Positions 17,821-30,817 of a stretch of DNA of 64,000 nucleotides are shown here, piece by piece (position 1 is the first letter of the stretch; each line of letters opens with the position of its first letter). Where the stretch lies: NCBI GenBank assembly GCA_003344405.1, contig NOWV01000048.1, positions 186,001 to 250,000 of the forward strand. Reading direction: 5' to 3'. Origin of the DNA: Trichoplax sp. H2. Its lineage: Eukaryota; Placozoa; Uniplacotomia; Trichoplacea. The notes below the pieces were generated by a model. The model was not told where the DNA came from. It made no database searches and saw nothing but the letters and a program-made list of their open reading frames with translations. A program made the position numbers and the translations under genes.

Positions 17821-20800
17821 TTAAACTTGATCACACATTTTTATGGCAAAAAAAGATGAATCTCTCGCAGAGCAGCTGCAATTGCAGTCTTGAACTGGAC
17901 ATTCATTGTGATTCCTAAATAATAGTCAATTAAATTGAAGTTATTATAATTAGTTACTGTGAATCAAGCTACTAAATAACTTTAATCTCTATGGGCAGTA
18001 GATCAAGGCTAAATGAAAGCTTCGAGTATTTAAACTTACGCAAACCAACTCTCCATATGTGTTGCGTGCCCGCCATGTCGGCAACTTTGGCACCATGAAA
18101 ACCATGAATTAAATCTTTTCTTTGGATACATCACTTTGCCCCCATCAACATCTATATCAGTATGAGACCCAAAAAACATAACTAGGAAATCGTAATTTAT
18201 GTTAATATTACTTTTGAGAGTAGGAAAGTGAGTACATATTATAAGATATTACGTATATTTGCTGATTTTGTATCATTGGGTAAACGATCGATATCAAGAC
18301 ACATATTCCGCAAACAAATTGCACACTTCGGGAGAGCTTTCCCACAATTGCGACACCTGTCAAACTATTTAGTAAAAATACGCACGTTAGCTACAGTAAT
18401 GGTACTATGCCGAAATAGTTACACGTCACAAGCAGTAACAACATTAATAAAGGGTAATGATATGATCTAATATGACTAAAAAGAAAATCTACCCTCCTTA
18501 CGTACAGATGCATTTTTGATCTGTTTTTGTAAAGCAATAGGAATTCTTGGTACGTATTTGGCATTAGGAGAAGTAAAATCTTTTAACAGAATATTGAATA
18601 AATATTAACAGCAAACTGGGTATCAAAAATATATTACGCCATCATTTACTCGATGATGATATTTTTAATCGAAACTCTTGAGTTTTAAAGCAAATTCAAA
18701 TAAGCTACAATAAGTATCGCAAGTTGTTTAAAATTACCACTGGCTGTCAAATTAATTGGCTTAGAGCAGTTATTACAACTAAGAAAGGCGGTTTGAGGCG
18801 GTGGCGTTGTGTGTCTATTACGCTTACGTAAAATATCCAGTTTGCATCTAGTAATGCAAAATATACAGTACAAAGAACCAAAACATTAACTAGATGTAGC
18901 GGAATTACAAAAATCAATGAAAAACTTTTTTGGTTAAAAATCACATAATTAAAAACCTATAATGCCATAGCTCCAATCTATCGAGGAATTCTCGATAACT
19001 AAAAGGAAAAAGTACGAATAAATTAGAGCTAACTTAATAAAATTATTAAGTGAAAGCTAATAGACGCAATTTGCTCAGGGTCGATACAACTCAATGATTT
19101 ATATTACAAAATTAAATGCAGCATCTAGAGCAACGAACATACGTTGCTATATTATATTACACGTGAATACCTTTCAATCCAAGATAAAACTCTTTCATTA
19201 TTGGATATTGCACTAGGAATTCCATGGATAACAGCAAGGCTAGCGGTTTGAATATCACCCGTCTATTGTTTTGTCGCGAAATCGAGAAAAGGAATTAACT
19301 AGGTGAGAACTTATATGCTTAATAAGTCCGGCTTAAAACATTTACGACTAAAGTGGAAACTATGAATATAAACGATTATTATAATCATTTAAGTAAGGAG
19401 GCGTGTTTCTTACCGACGATTGATTAACTAACTTATCGTGAAATCTTTTGGGATACAAATACTACAGTTGACTTCATAACAACTAGCATACCTTATCAAC
19501 GAATTTTTGTAACAATTTTAAACCGTCAGTTGTAAATCCTGAAATCAGAAAAATACATCAATTGTAGAATAGGTCTACAGATATTAGATGAAAGCAAATA
19601 CACATAATATAATACTACCGGTCAAAATAATCCCTTCCAGGTTACCGGTACTGATAACTTCGTAAGTTAATGGGGCAACATAATTTTGCAGCTAATCATT
19701 CCATTCAGAAATTAAATCGTTTAATAGTACAGAAAATGAGTAAAGAAAGTATCGATATTCATGTACAAAAAGTAATCAAATCATTACCGTTTCATCGTCT
19801 AAGAACATGCATGCGAAGGCAATTCTATCGCGCAGTTGTAGGTCAGGTTCAGTCTGAATGGTATTAAATAATATTGTTTAAAGTTATCATGGCAAAATTA
19901 TTGGGCACTACAATATATTCGCTACTCTGTATTAGGTATATATATATACGACCAATGCGACCATACGAACCCAAATAACATCATCGAATTTTCCGCCATC
20001 ATAGCTCGTAATAAATGCAAACGCAGCCCTCAAGTACGGATGTAAGAGCTATTTGAAATGACGAAAATGTAAGATTAGAAAAGAATTAAAGTAAATTTTG
20101 AATGGTATGTGAGTCATACATAATATCGATGAAGAGTATATGCTTTCAACAACTTTCTCGTCTATGTAGCTAGTTTACCATTACCGATATTGAATTTTAT
20201 TCATGATATATTTAAGATTACAACAATAGATACTACCATCGATCTGTAATCGTTACACATTTTAGTCCAAAATGCTCGTTTATCATTAGTGTAACCAGAC
20301 AATGCCATAGCCACCAAATGCAGGTTACTTTTTGATTCTAATTGTAGTTATGACGATGTAATAATGAATAATTTGCTTGTAATATTTACGCAATAGTTAA
20401 TCATGATATAATAATAAATATTAAGCTTCATGTTACCTTCCCTAGCATCCCGTATCATTGCTCCCCTACTTAAGGTTTCCACAGCTGTTTTCATATCCAA
20501 ATTAAACAAAGAAATTGCTGCCGCTCTTTCAAATTCATCATTTGCTTCAAGTCTTGATTACATATTGTACGTAATGTAGAACGTTATCATTGTATTGCAT
20601 TCAGTATCGATCGTGTAAGGTATTACAACTTACAAGTACCACAAGTGCTATACCTAGATAAATACTCTTTCCTATTTTTAGCACTATCAGAAAATCCCCA
20701 ATTACATAATTTCATAGCTAAACTCCTAGAATTAAGTAAACAATTTAAGCTACCATATTAGCACATACGAGTAATCTGTTTACTAGTTTTAAACTAAAAG

Positions 20801-23800
20801 CGTAATAATTGCTGAAAGATAAAATTTATCACAGAAAGGCTATAATAAAGTCGATAATAATTCTGCTTCAGCTACTGTTCTCATAATTACCTGCAACTAC
20901 TAGTATATCTTTTAACTTTTGGTCTACTCCCCGCGTCTGGTTTAACCATTACTGACTTCTCGGTTTGGTCAGAGTGAACTAACGCAAAGCAAATATATAA
21001 GGTGTATAATTAATTAATTAACTCTTTACTTTAATTGATATCCTGAGTTTGTAATCGTAAATTGTAATCGTTAGCTGTGACGTTAGCTAATATAACTGTC
21101 AGGATATCACCGAACTTATTTACCTTTTTTATTCGAAAATTCTCGATTTATAATAGAGTTAACTCCTTCAAACCGATAATCTTTTCTAAGTTCGCCTATA
21201 CGAGTTTTGGATGCATAATTGAATTGCATTACTAGTTTTAACAAAACCGAATAGCATCAACTATATAAAATAATCAATCACGCAAAACAAGCACTGGAGT
21301 TCCTGAAGATTGCTGTAGTAATCTATTTTTTATGAGATTTTCGCGGCTATTATATCAACCTTCATTTATTAGTGATTTAACATTTAGAAAATGTTAAGGC
21401 AAAAATGCGGTATAGCGATTTTATGCTTCTAAGTAAAATGGGAAAAGTAAATAGTGGTTCTAATCATGTTTAAAGATATGTTTAATCCACGACCAAAATG
21501 TCTTGAGATCTCGTTCATCGCAAATATTTTCAACATCTATCAATGATTCCTAAATATTTAAAAGAAAGAATGTCACTTTACATATAATAGCCTATTATTA
21601 ATTATGTTAGTGGGTAGTATCTTGCTTATCTTACAAATAAGCCGTAATCCTTGCATGCTCGGTTATTCATCTTGGTTGCTATATCACTGGATACGAAATT
21701 TAAATACTATTGCGGTAGTAATAAAATGATAAGAAACAAATTAAGAAATGAATTTTAATCGACATTTATGGGATCTAATTACTATATTCTAACAGTATTA
21801 CTTACTGCCGCTCCTTTAGGCTTCTTTTTTTCTATATTATCACAGATGAACTCATTATTGGGTGACCATGACTTATAAAGAAGTATATAATGACATATTA
21901 GAGAATAGGTATCATCTAAAGGTATGCGCGGTACAATTCTACAGTCACTGCATTAACGATTCCGTTACATTCTCATCAATCGTTTAATCTATATATTGCA
22001 TTCCATAAGTTTACGAAAAAACAAATTTCTCAGATGACAATCTTTAGGAAAATTTTATGCAAGTATTTTATAATATAATATAATGCAGTTGCTATCACTT
22101 ACCATTGGAATCAATCTGTTGATATCAACACTTTTAAGATATCCTGAGTAATGCAAAAGCGATTAAGCTATAAGTTAACTAGTATAAATATACGCCGTAC
22201 AACCACCCAACTAAAGTTATATTGTATAACTGCTACTCTATTGTCGTAATTGATAATCATTAGGATCTCATTACATTTCAAGAACATAGAAGTCCGCCAT
22301 ACTCACCTTTGTTATCAATAGCTAATAAGTAACTATTAAACTCAGCATGTCTACAAAACGAAGCCGATGCAATAGAACTTACTAGAATGGTAACACAAAT
22401 CAAAAATAAGAAGTTAATAATTTTTCTACTATATTTTACCAATATGTTTTATGAGATTTTACTTTAAAAATCTCTGAAACTGTTCTAGAAATCAATGATT
22501 ATTGTGCTTTCGCATTATTAAAGAATTAGTACCCTACAAGAGTTGAAAATGATTCTACACTCAGTTGAAAGAATTGCTACTCACATTGTGTAGTTTTTTC
22601 GTAGGTATCATAATGTACACCTTTTTCTAGAATGTTTACGCTTTTAGATTTCATTTCTAACAATATTAAATAATAGCAACTTAACAGAACTGGATATCAA
22701 GAAAGATAAACCAATCTAAAGTATATTAGTACGAGGTACGGTAATAGATATTAAGCCAATTTACCTTCCCAAGAGCTGCATAAATCATGAACTTTAACAA
22801 CAGAGCTATCCTTTAAAAACACTGCAAAGGAATTTTTCCTATATCCAATTAAATATAGGGATATTAATGAAATCTTTTTCCATACGATTTTACAAGTTTA
22901 AGATAATACCTGGAAGGACACCACTGAAGACTTGAAATCGGCGCACCAACATTCCAAGAACAAAAGTGCATAGAATTAAGGAAAATTCCTTAATGATGTG
23001 ATTATAATAATATTGTGACTTTTGAATTAAGAAACTTATATAACAGGATATAGCACTCGTAGTTTTCCTTAAATCCACTATTTCAATTGTGCTCTGTAGC
23101 GCATCCAACAAATCCCCATAAGAATTAGCAATTAGTACAAATTTCAGTTAAGGAAATCATGCAACCAAGCATGATCAAACAGTAGGGAAATTTTTAATGT
23201 AACATACGTCATTATAACCCATAACATAATTTGATGAGAATGGATCTGCGACGATTCCATTAGTTGCTTTACTGCTTATAATTGTTGGCGTACGAGGATT
23301 TTCTGTCTCACAATTAGTCAACGGTCAGTAAAACATTACAAAAAATTGTTAATTACTTAATGATAAGTAATAAGTAATTGCTGGTTAAAGGTTACAACAG
23401 TTCCTAATGTATACAGCTTACCTTTTATGTCGAATAATTTCATTTTTGACCCTATTCCTGCAATAAAATTTTTATCTCCGTTTTGAAATTTTGGAAGCCA
23501 ACAGAATGAATCGACAAATTCTCCGTTGGCTTTTCATGAAAGAGAACATTATTTCCTTAAATTTAGCTCATCAAGGGAAAACTAATACATAAAATTATGA
23601 ATATCCTCCAACACACTTAAAACTATGAATTAAATTACCGCAATCAAAAATAATTCCCTTGAATGTATCTGCATTTGATCTAGAAATTAAAACAGTTTTA
23701 AGTATCATGATTATGTCAGTAAGACCACTAATATTGATTATGAGATTACTATGAATTAATGCATCTATCTTTACCGGAATTTATCTAGTGGAGAACAGTC

Positions 23801-26733
23801 TGGAGAAATATCTGATATTATTAGAAGATGCCGGTTAAAAATATCGCAATGATCATAATAAAAATAAACTTAATTATTAACATTAATTTCGCTAGCACAT
23901 TTAATTGTATAGTGACATAATCATTGTAACAACTCAGAATAATTAACTATAATAAATATCGATTGCCTCAATGTTACAACATATCGTAGCATGCAAAGAA
24001 ATAGCAGATGTTTACTCAAATCTCGGATTATAATTGAAGCATCTTGTCGAAATTTTGTCATAGTAGTAGCCAACTGTAGGAAAGAATGACGCATATTAAG
24101 ATAAATTAACTATTTTTAATAATATAACTCAACATCAATGTTTAATATTAAATACGAACATAGTTTGGCCTTAGTGGATGCCATTCCAGGTTATGATAAG
24201 ATTTATTGTTAAGATCTACAAATTTGTACAAATTATAGGTTATGAATATTATTTTTTACATTTAGTAGTATGTAATCAAATCTAGCAAGATATCATGAGT
24301 AAAATTCAATATTTGGTTATTTACATTAATTTCTAGTAATTTTAAGATATGTTTCCAGTATTTTAGGAATAGTCAAATATTGTTTGATACTCACGATTAT
24401 CAGCAATGGTATGAAAGTATCTCTGACTTCCATTTTGTACAAATCTAAAAAGTCATGAGTAAAGCATGTTAAGTTAATACCGACCACTTTAAATGTAATA
24501 CATCAAGAGCTGTCTTAGCTATTTAAAATCACAGTGAAGTTTTAAAATCAATAACAAATAGCAAATCGTATAGAAAACTATTGTATAACACCTCAAAACC
24601 TTGTGAGTGAATAATTTTACCTCGTAATAACAGCCTTATTAGTATTTTTATTGGATATTGCTAATGCAAACACGAAATCATCATTGCGGCCTTGACTTGG
24701 TCTCCATGACACACTCTATTAATATCGTTAGGTTGAATTAATGATTCTATATGTAATGACTATTTCATGTTGTAAATTTTATTAATTCGGGATTTCTACG
24801 TTGTCTTTTTTACGTAGTTTACAGACAAGAAGACTTCCTTGATACTGATTGCTATCTTAGGCTTATTTAGACAAATGTAGTATCCCATAATATGATGTTG
24901 GTACAGTATATCCACGGAAGATAATATAGTTTATCGCAACTGGCGAAGTATAGTCCAACAGAAGTCAACAACACTTTTGATAAAACTATAATACATGTAA
25001 AAAATACGCGTATATGTAATTAGTCCAATCCAATGATATTTACCTTGACAGTGCCAGAACAAGGAAAGCTTTCCAAGGCATATGCATACATTCCATTATT
25101 GAGAGCAATCACTAAAAATGTAGAATAGACATAGGCATTAGAATTAGACACATACTTCAAGTTATATCCGAGACTTTATATATTATCAAGCAGCGGATAT
25201 AAAATTTGCACACACAGGTCACAAGGCTAAGAAGATTAGATTTGATAAAATATATTTACAGAACTGGAATATTAATAGTGTGCAGGTATAAAGTTGATAT
25301 TTCCATTTCGGTATAGCAATAGACTATACGATATTGCATATTGAAACAATAATTACATTTGCTTTTGTCCACATATTCGCTGTCAGCATCCTGTAATGTT
25401 GTAACAGATAACAGATATAGAAATACAAATAGGAATTAGATGATATCAAACCGCTTACTGCCAATTCTAATAAATACCTCTGATGAAATACTCTACAATT
25501 CTAATAAAAACATATAAGTAAATTTTGTAAGGTAGTATAACACTTACTATCACAGTGTTAAGACAGCATTAAGGATGAAAAGTAATCGGTTTTTATACGA
25601 TGAGCAATCATAAAGGAATTGTTTTTACTGTAGCACTCGATCGATAGTATAACAATAATGTGGTCATAATACTGTATTATCGCATGGATCTATAATTTAA
25701 ATGAATTACCAAACAACCTTCCTATAAAATCAATGCATGCAACTGTAAATTTAAACTTGGACATTTATCAATTACCTTGTTTATTATAAACAATGATGCA
25801 GTATCCTTAGCATACGTATACGAGTATTTATACATTAAAATACAAATAAATAGATTATTGGAGGCTACCGTGCAAAAACATGCAGTAGTGTTATACACCA
25901 ATCACAACTTATTTTCACATACATTATCATAAATGGATAATTTTTAGAACATCTATTATAGTTATGGTTATCGGATGCAGTAATGGGCCAGGCCCTCCTG
26001 ATGATCCCAGCGACTGGTAGAACATCTCGGATACCGTACGTAGGCTACTTTTAGCTCCATTACTATCGGCATTAAAGCTCAGGTCTAAGTTGAGTATCGT
26101 ATCTCACTTTATATTCACTGTGGTCTAAGGTTGGCGCAATTACCAATTTACCGGTACAAGATCTAATTATGGATCTTTGTTATACACTTGAACATTTCGA
26201 ACATGTAACGATATTGAAGACGTTAATATAATTCATTTATGAACAATCTCGTTCTGTTATTACTCTGCTACAAGGTAAGAGAAAAGTCTTGCTATTGATC
26301 AAATTTAGCTACTTATCCGAATTTAGACGGTGCCGTATGATGACGTACTGTATTCTACATAGTATAAGCTATTAAGAAAAGTTCCACTTGTAAGTTACAC
26401 AGAATCAGCCCTAAAATCATTCTAAACATATTCATGTCCATTTTGCACTTAGCAGTCATTACAGGTAGGACTGTATAATAACAACGCTATTATTCATAAT
26501 AGTCATGCTATAGACAAGCATTTGCAGGTTATTGTTATCTTGGATATTATTCGATAGTATTTCGAGATTATGCATGTTGTAGCAACATCTCGACATTTGT
26601 TGACACTTACACTTCTGCTAAGCACAGTATAGATACAAAATTCCGATCCAGTGGATATAAATTTATCTTGATGATTACATGACCACAGAACACTATAATT
26701 GATGCCAGTATGCTGGCTGCTAACGCTTGTCAT
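17821..26733 (-). CDS. MIOS: MIOS / Mio, GATOR2 complex subunit
   Basis: This is a minus-strand gene of at least 20 exons. Resolved exons: 26733-26611, 25111-25044, 24715-24621, 23529-23422, 23302-23208, 23093-~23045, ~22985-22910, 22838-22765, 21871-21806, 21549-~21470, 20552-20437, 20048-19971, 19853-19788, 19691-19646, 19538-19492, 19262-19171, 18977-18957, 18847-18738, 18356-18253, 18151-18040 and 17914-17821. Family marks in order: N-terminal WD40 segments (SVSWRPSQGR, CWLPKF, TIEIVDLRK, LQWCPSR); the alpha-solenoid (ERAAAISLFNLDMKTAV, RDRIAFACMFLDD, TGDIQTASLA); and a C-terminal zinc module with CNNC, CRNC, CAIC, WCQSCRHGGH and CPVQDCNCSC. MIOS acts in GATOR2 at lysosomes, relaying amino-acid signals to mTORC1. 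Exons between 26.6 and 25.1 kb, around 24.5-23.6 kb, 22.7-21.9 kb and 21.4-20.6 kb are not fully resolved, nor is the 18738/18356 junction. Identity is secure; the full model is incomplete. Confidence 0.93.
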
Positions 26734-27212
26734 GGTAGTTTTACTTGCGATAAAATCTCAATAGAGAGAATTAAAACACCACAATCGATTGCTAGCTTGA
26801 CACGCTATAACATATGATCAACTCGTTTCCTGCTTGAAGAATACACAGCGATATCTTGTCTGGAAGCACCAGTTGTAGAGTCAATTTCGATTCTTGCCAG
26901 AATAAATAGGATGGATTTGACGAAGGTAAACAAGAGCCGAAGAGTTGAAAATGTCCATCTACTCGGTACCGTATCCACTGAGCAACTCAGTCTCCAGACA
27001 GATGGATGGCCAGACAGAGCCGAGGTGTACAGTACAAGTAGGGTACAGTACAGTCCATGACTGGGATCGAAAACAGTAGCGGTAATATGCTGTTGGTTTC
27101 ACGCGACACATCGCATACTGTACAGGTTACATTAGTCTATAACTCGATTTCTACGACAGCCATGATCGACTACAGTACGGTACAGTAGAAAAAGGCCTTG
27201 AGAATACTATAA

Positions 27213-27440
27213 TGTCGTCATCGAACGGATGCTCGATTCTATAATTCATTTCTTTTTCTAAGTACAGTAATATTCCACTGACTCCTATTCTGTTTTACTA
27301 ATTCTGCTTAAAAGTAATAATAAATATTGTTAAATTAGTAAAAAGTAACTAAAGTGAATGATTTTGGTATTTTCCTCCGGCAAATTCTGGAGAATTCATA
27401 TCGATCTTTCCGGCGTCATTGGTTTCAAGAGTCTGTCTAT
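27213..27440 (+). repeat. dispersed repeat, copy A
   Basis: Shares GGATGCTCGATT, ATTCA.TT.TTTTTCTAA, AGTAATATT.CA and CTATT.TGTTTT with a region at 33958-34215 in the same order, orientation and spacing. A weaker match follows at CATT.GGT.TCAA.AG.TCTGTC. Both copies lie upstream of minus-strand genes in divergent spacers. Confidence 0.6.
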
Positions 27441-27490
27441 CCGAAGCGTCAGAGTCCGATCCGAGCGACCGGATCGGGGTCTTTTTTTCG

Positions 27491-27706
27491 AGTACACTAC
27501 ACTACAGTAAAGTACTGTACAGTGCATAGTGTACCTTACAGTATGTAGTATTGTAGTAAAGTACTATGCACTGTACATTGTACAGTGCTGTACTGTACTA
27601 GGGCCATGTGCAATCGGAATCCAGTACCTGTACTGGACTGAACAGGTCATACTGTACAGTACTGTAGCTGCAAGTGCATGTTATTTCACTACTGTAGTAC
27701 AGTAGA
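27491..27706. repeat. GTAC/CTGTAC word cluster in MIOS-eL27 spacer
   Basis: About 200 bp built largely from GTACTGTAC, CAGTAC, CTGTACAGTG and close variants in both orientations, giving many overlapping potential hairpins. Confidence 0.7.
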
Positions 27707-28722
27707 GTCTTTAGTCAGAGAGCCATATAGCCCATCAGCTTCCCTTTTTTCCTTCTCTTCCCTTGTAAGCAAAGCGACAAGTGATTTTTTGGGGCTGCAG
27801 GTAAGACATGATGTATCCCTAGCTTTATCGATAGCATCAGATCACCTATCGCTACACGATTTTCAAAATAATGTCCAGAAATTGTATCTATCGTTCATGT
27901 TGTTGTTATTTCCACTTCGTTTTTATTTTATCGTCCCATTTTTGTGAATGAATGTTATACGATTGACTTTGCTTAAAGGGCAAGTCATGCCTCAATAAGA
28001 AGATATATCAAATAGAGGGAGAGACTGTAGATCGCATACTGATAACAGCACAGACATGAAATAGTTTCTATCCGAGATTTAGCGACGGTTGTTTGATAGC
28101 AATCGTCATCAAAGTATCATGAGAGGACGACAAAAGTTCCATGATAATAATACTCTGTTACGTTTATAGCAGTTATTGTAGTAGTTCATCTTGGCCAACG
28201 CAACACTTTCAACGACCCGTTTTGAGTTCAAAGTCAGAATATGTAGTAGAAAGCGCGTTCCGAGGGTGCTTAGCTCGCCATGACTTACAGTACTCATCAG
28301 TGGTTAGCAACTGCCCAATGGCTATGAATAAATTGTCAATTTACTGGTAAAGATATCAGTTTAATGTACAGTAGTTTAACATGGAGGCGTTGCGCTATTT
28401 TATCAAACCCTTATAATGGTTACTGTACTCTTTCAATCACGGCAGTGTAATACCTTCGTAACACCAATCTCAGAAAAAACGGTCAAGTTTACTCATCGCA
28501 CCATACTTTCAGTATTTTCCAAAGCGTGTAACCAATAAAATAGGGAAAATTATGAATATCGAATAAAATAAATTAAATTGAAGATGTGGGTCACTGTACA
28601 TGCACTGAATCCTTCTTATTTTTTCAAGCCATGTTATCATAATTCATGACTTATTATAACTTGTTAACTGTACCAATCGCAATTGATGATTGATTTGTGT
28701 TTCCATTTAGCACGAAACCGCA

Positions 28723-29442
28723 ATGGGAAAATTCTTAAAATCTGGTAAAGCTGTTATAGTTTTGAGTGGCCGTTATGCAGGTCGCAAAGCTGTAATTATC
28801 AAAAATCACGATGACGGCACTGGTGATAGGCAGTATGGACATGCTCTTGTTGCTGGTATATCTCGCTATCCATTGAGAATAACCAAGCGTATGGGCAAAA
28901 AACGTGCCAGCAAAAGATCCAAGATAAAGCCATTTGTCAAAGTCTTCAACTACAACCATCTCATGCCTACACGGTACTACCCAATGTTTATATAATTCAA
29001 AAATTGATGTGTAATTATCGTACAGTGGTATAGAGCTAGTTCTATAGCATAAAACATTGAAAGTTTGGTATATTAATAAAGACTACTGCACTATATTCGC
29101 TTTAACGTAGTATTACAATTAATTAAAATTGATACATTGATTTTATGTTATCACAGCTACAACGTGGATATGTCATTCGATAAGCAAGTAGTCAACAAAG
29201 ATGTTTTCCGTGATCCAGCTTTAAAAAAGAAGGCAGTTCGTTATGTTAAAGCTAACTTTGAAGACAGGTATGAGATCATTATAAGTTTATATGGCTACTT
29301 TTTAGAATGGAGAGTAACTCTATTTGCATGGGACGTTAACTTCTATTTATGAAAAGCATGTAGTAATATTTACTCCTGTCTTTTCTTAAACAGATACAAA
29401 ACTGGAAAGAATAAGTGGTTTTTCCAAAAATTAAGATTCTAA
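28723..29442 (+). CDS. RPL27: 60S ribosomal protein eL27
   Basis: Exons: 28723-28973, 29157-29267 and 29394-29442, with GT-AG junctions in phase, giving exactly 136 aa, the usual eL27 length. The protein begins [11 protein letters not shown] with the KOW segment [16 protein letters not shown]. It continues with [17 protein letters not shown] and [15 protein letters not shown], and ends [14 protein letters not shown]. All are hallmark eL27 stretches. It is a structural protein of the large cytosolic ribosomal subunit. An acceptor 12 nt upstream of the ATG suggests a separate untranslated first exon, common for ribosomal-protein genes. The short introns (183 and 126 nt) were inspected for snoRNA boxes and I could not support any. 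Confidence 0.98.
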
Positions 29443-29483
29443 AACTCTGGTTTTAGTTGTACATTCTTAACACGAGATATTTC

Positions 29484-29489
29484 AATAAA
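29484..29489 (+). promoter_or_regulatory. poly(A) signal of RPL27
   Basis: AATAAA, 42 nt past the eL27 stop codon, consistent with the short 3'UTR typical of ribosomal-protein mRNAs. Confidence 0.6.
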
Positions 29490-30817
29490 TTTGAACAAAA
29501 AATATGTTAATCGGTTGGAATTTTAATTTTTGTAACTCATGTAGGGTATTGTAGATCCATTCGCATGCCGTAGATATTATCATTATATATTTATCAATTT
29601 CGTTATGCTGGAGATCAAGTCAAATAATGATAGCTTGACGTAGAAAAAACTGCATTGACTCATATAAGTTTCAATGCGATATGATTATAAAATAGCGATC
29701 TTACCACAAGCCCCACTACAATACTCCTGCCTCATAAGGTTAAGATTATTGTCATTCCAAATTACTAAACTATCCAACTGATGTGTTAGCGAGAAATGAC
29801 AGCAACGCATTTCATGTATACTTTCTGTGATTGTATATTATAGTACTAAAATGACTTTGATGAAGGTCCTGCATGCTTAAGTAGTAAATTGTTTACAAGC
29901 CAGTAGGCATTAATCCATTTACAGTTCATTATGTACTCGTAAATATTGGAAATTTGGGACAACTCAGACTGAAATAGGAGGAAAATCTAAATTATCTTTC
30001 AATTGGTACAATCATACACCCAAGAAAGACGAATGCATCTCTGAACGACCGTGCAATTTTTATATAACATGGATACTTTTATTCACTGTTAGTAATATTG
30101 ACCGATAAATAGATGTAAATTAAATCACAATTTTCAATTATATGTTAGTGCTACATTTGCATTATGTATATATATATTATATTAATAAGTGGCTATCATT
30201 ATAACTATTAAGTGTAAAAACGAATCTTAAGTTGAGAAACAGCAATAGGTAGGTATACGATTACACATACTGTATATACTGGTATATATATACGCCTTGT
30301 ATAGTATGTATATAGAAACCTTTTAGTGGATACTAACACTATTTCATAAATCCGCTATTCCTGTTGACTTTATACAACATTACAAGATCTAAAAGGCAGC
30401 GTTTAGCCTCCTAAGTATTACTTTTGATACGTGGTTAGCTTCAAATCGTACTACAGTCACTAAATAAAAGGCTAAATTTAAAATATTATTGAGTTGATGA
30501 TAGAGCTGATCAATAGCTTAAATATTGTAGCAATGTAACTTTTGACTATTACAAAGCGTAGAGATACTACAAATTCATAGAGCGTTAAACTTACAGCTAC
30601 GACATTTCACGTCTGTTAGTTATTATGTGAAACGAATCATAGCAAAGCCAAATAAAACTCAATTTAATTACAGATAAACTATATATATACCGTGAACAAA
30701 TACATCATATTATATATCAAACATTCCATTCATACAACATACAGTAATTTCAGCATAAGCCGATATTTTTTATAAATTAAATTATATAGAATCGGATTTC
30801 TAAAATTTAAAAGTAGG
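29490..30817. other. convergent intergenic region RPL27-RAB18
   Basis: AT-rich, with some short TATATA runs (about 30170 and 30285). I see no gene, no tandem repeat and few GTAC words. Confidence 0.5.

Larger units (their letters stand above)
26734..28722. other. divergent spacer MIOS-eL27 with GTAC clusters and dispersed repeat
   Basis: This 2-kb spacer lies between the MIOS and eL27 start codons. It contains GTAC-word patches at about 27005-27060 and 27494-27706, and one copy of a dispersed repeat at about 27213-27440. At its right end, a pyrimidine-rich acceptor (ending at 28710) lies 12 nt before the eL27 ATG. That implies an untranslated first exon for eL27 farther left. No open frame looks coding. 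Confidence 0.5.

Noticed and set aside
28735-28959. 74-codon minus-strand frame over RPL27 exon 1
   Set aside because: Shadow of the eL27 coding exon on the opposite strand.
28974-29393. Possible intronic snoRNAs in RPL27
   Set aside because: No convincing paired C/D boxes or H/ACA boxes with stems were found in either intron. A lone TGATG is not enough.
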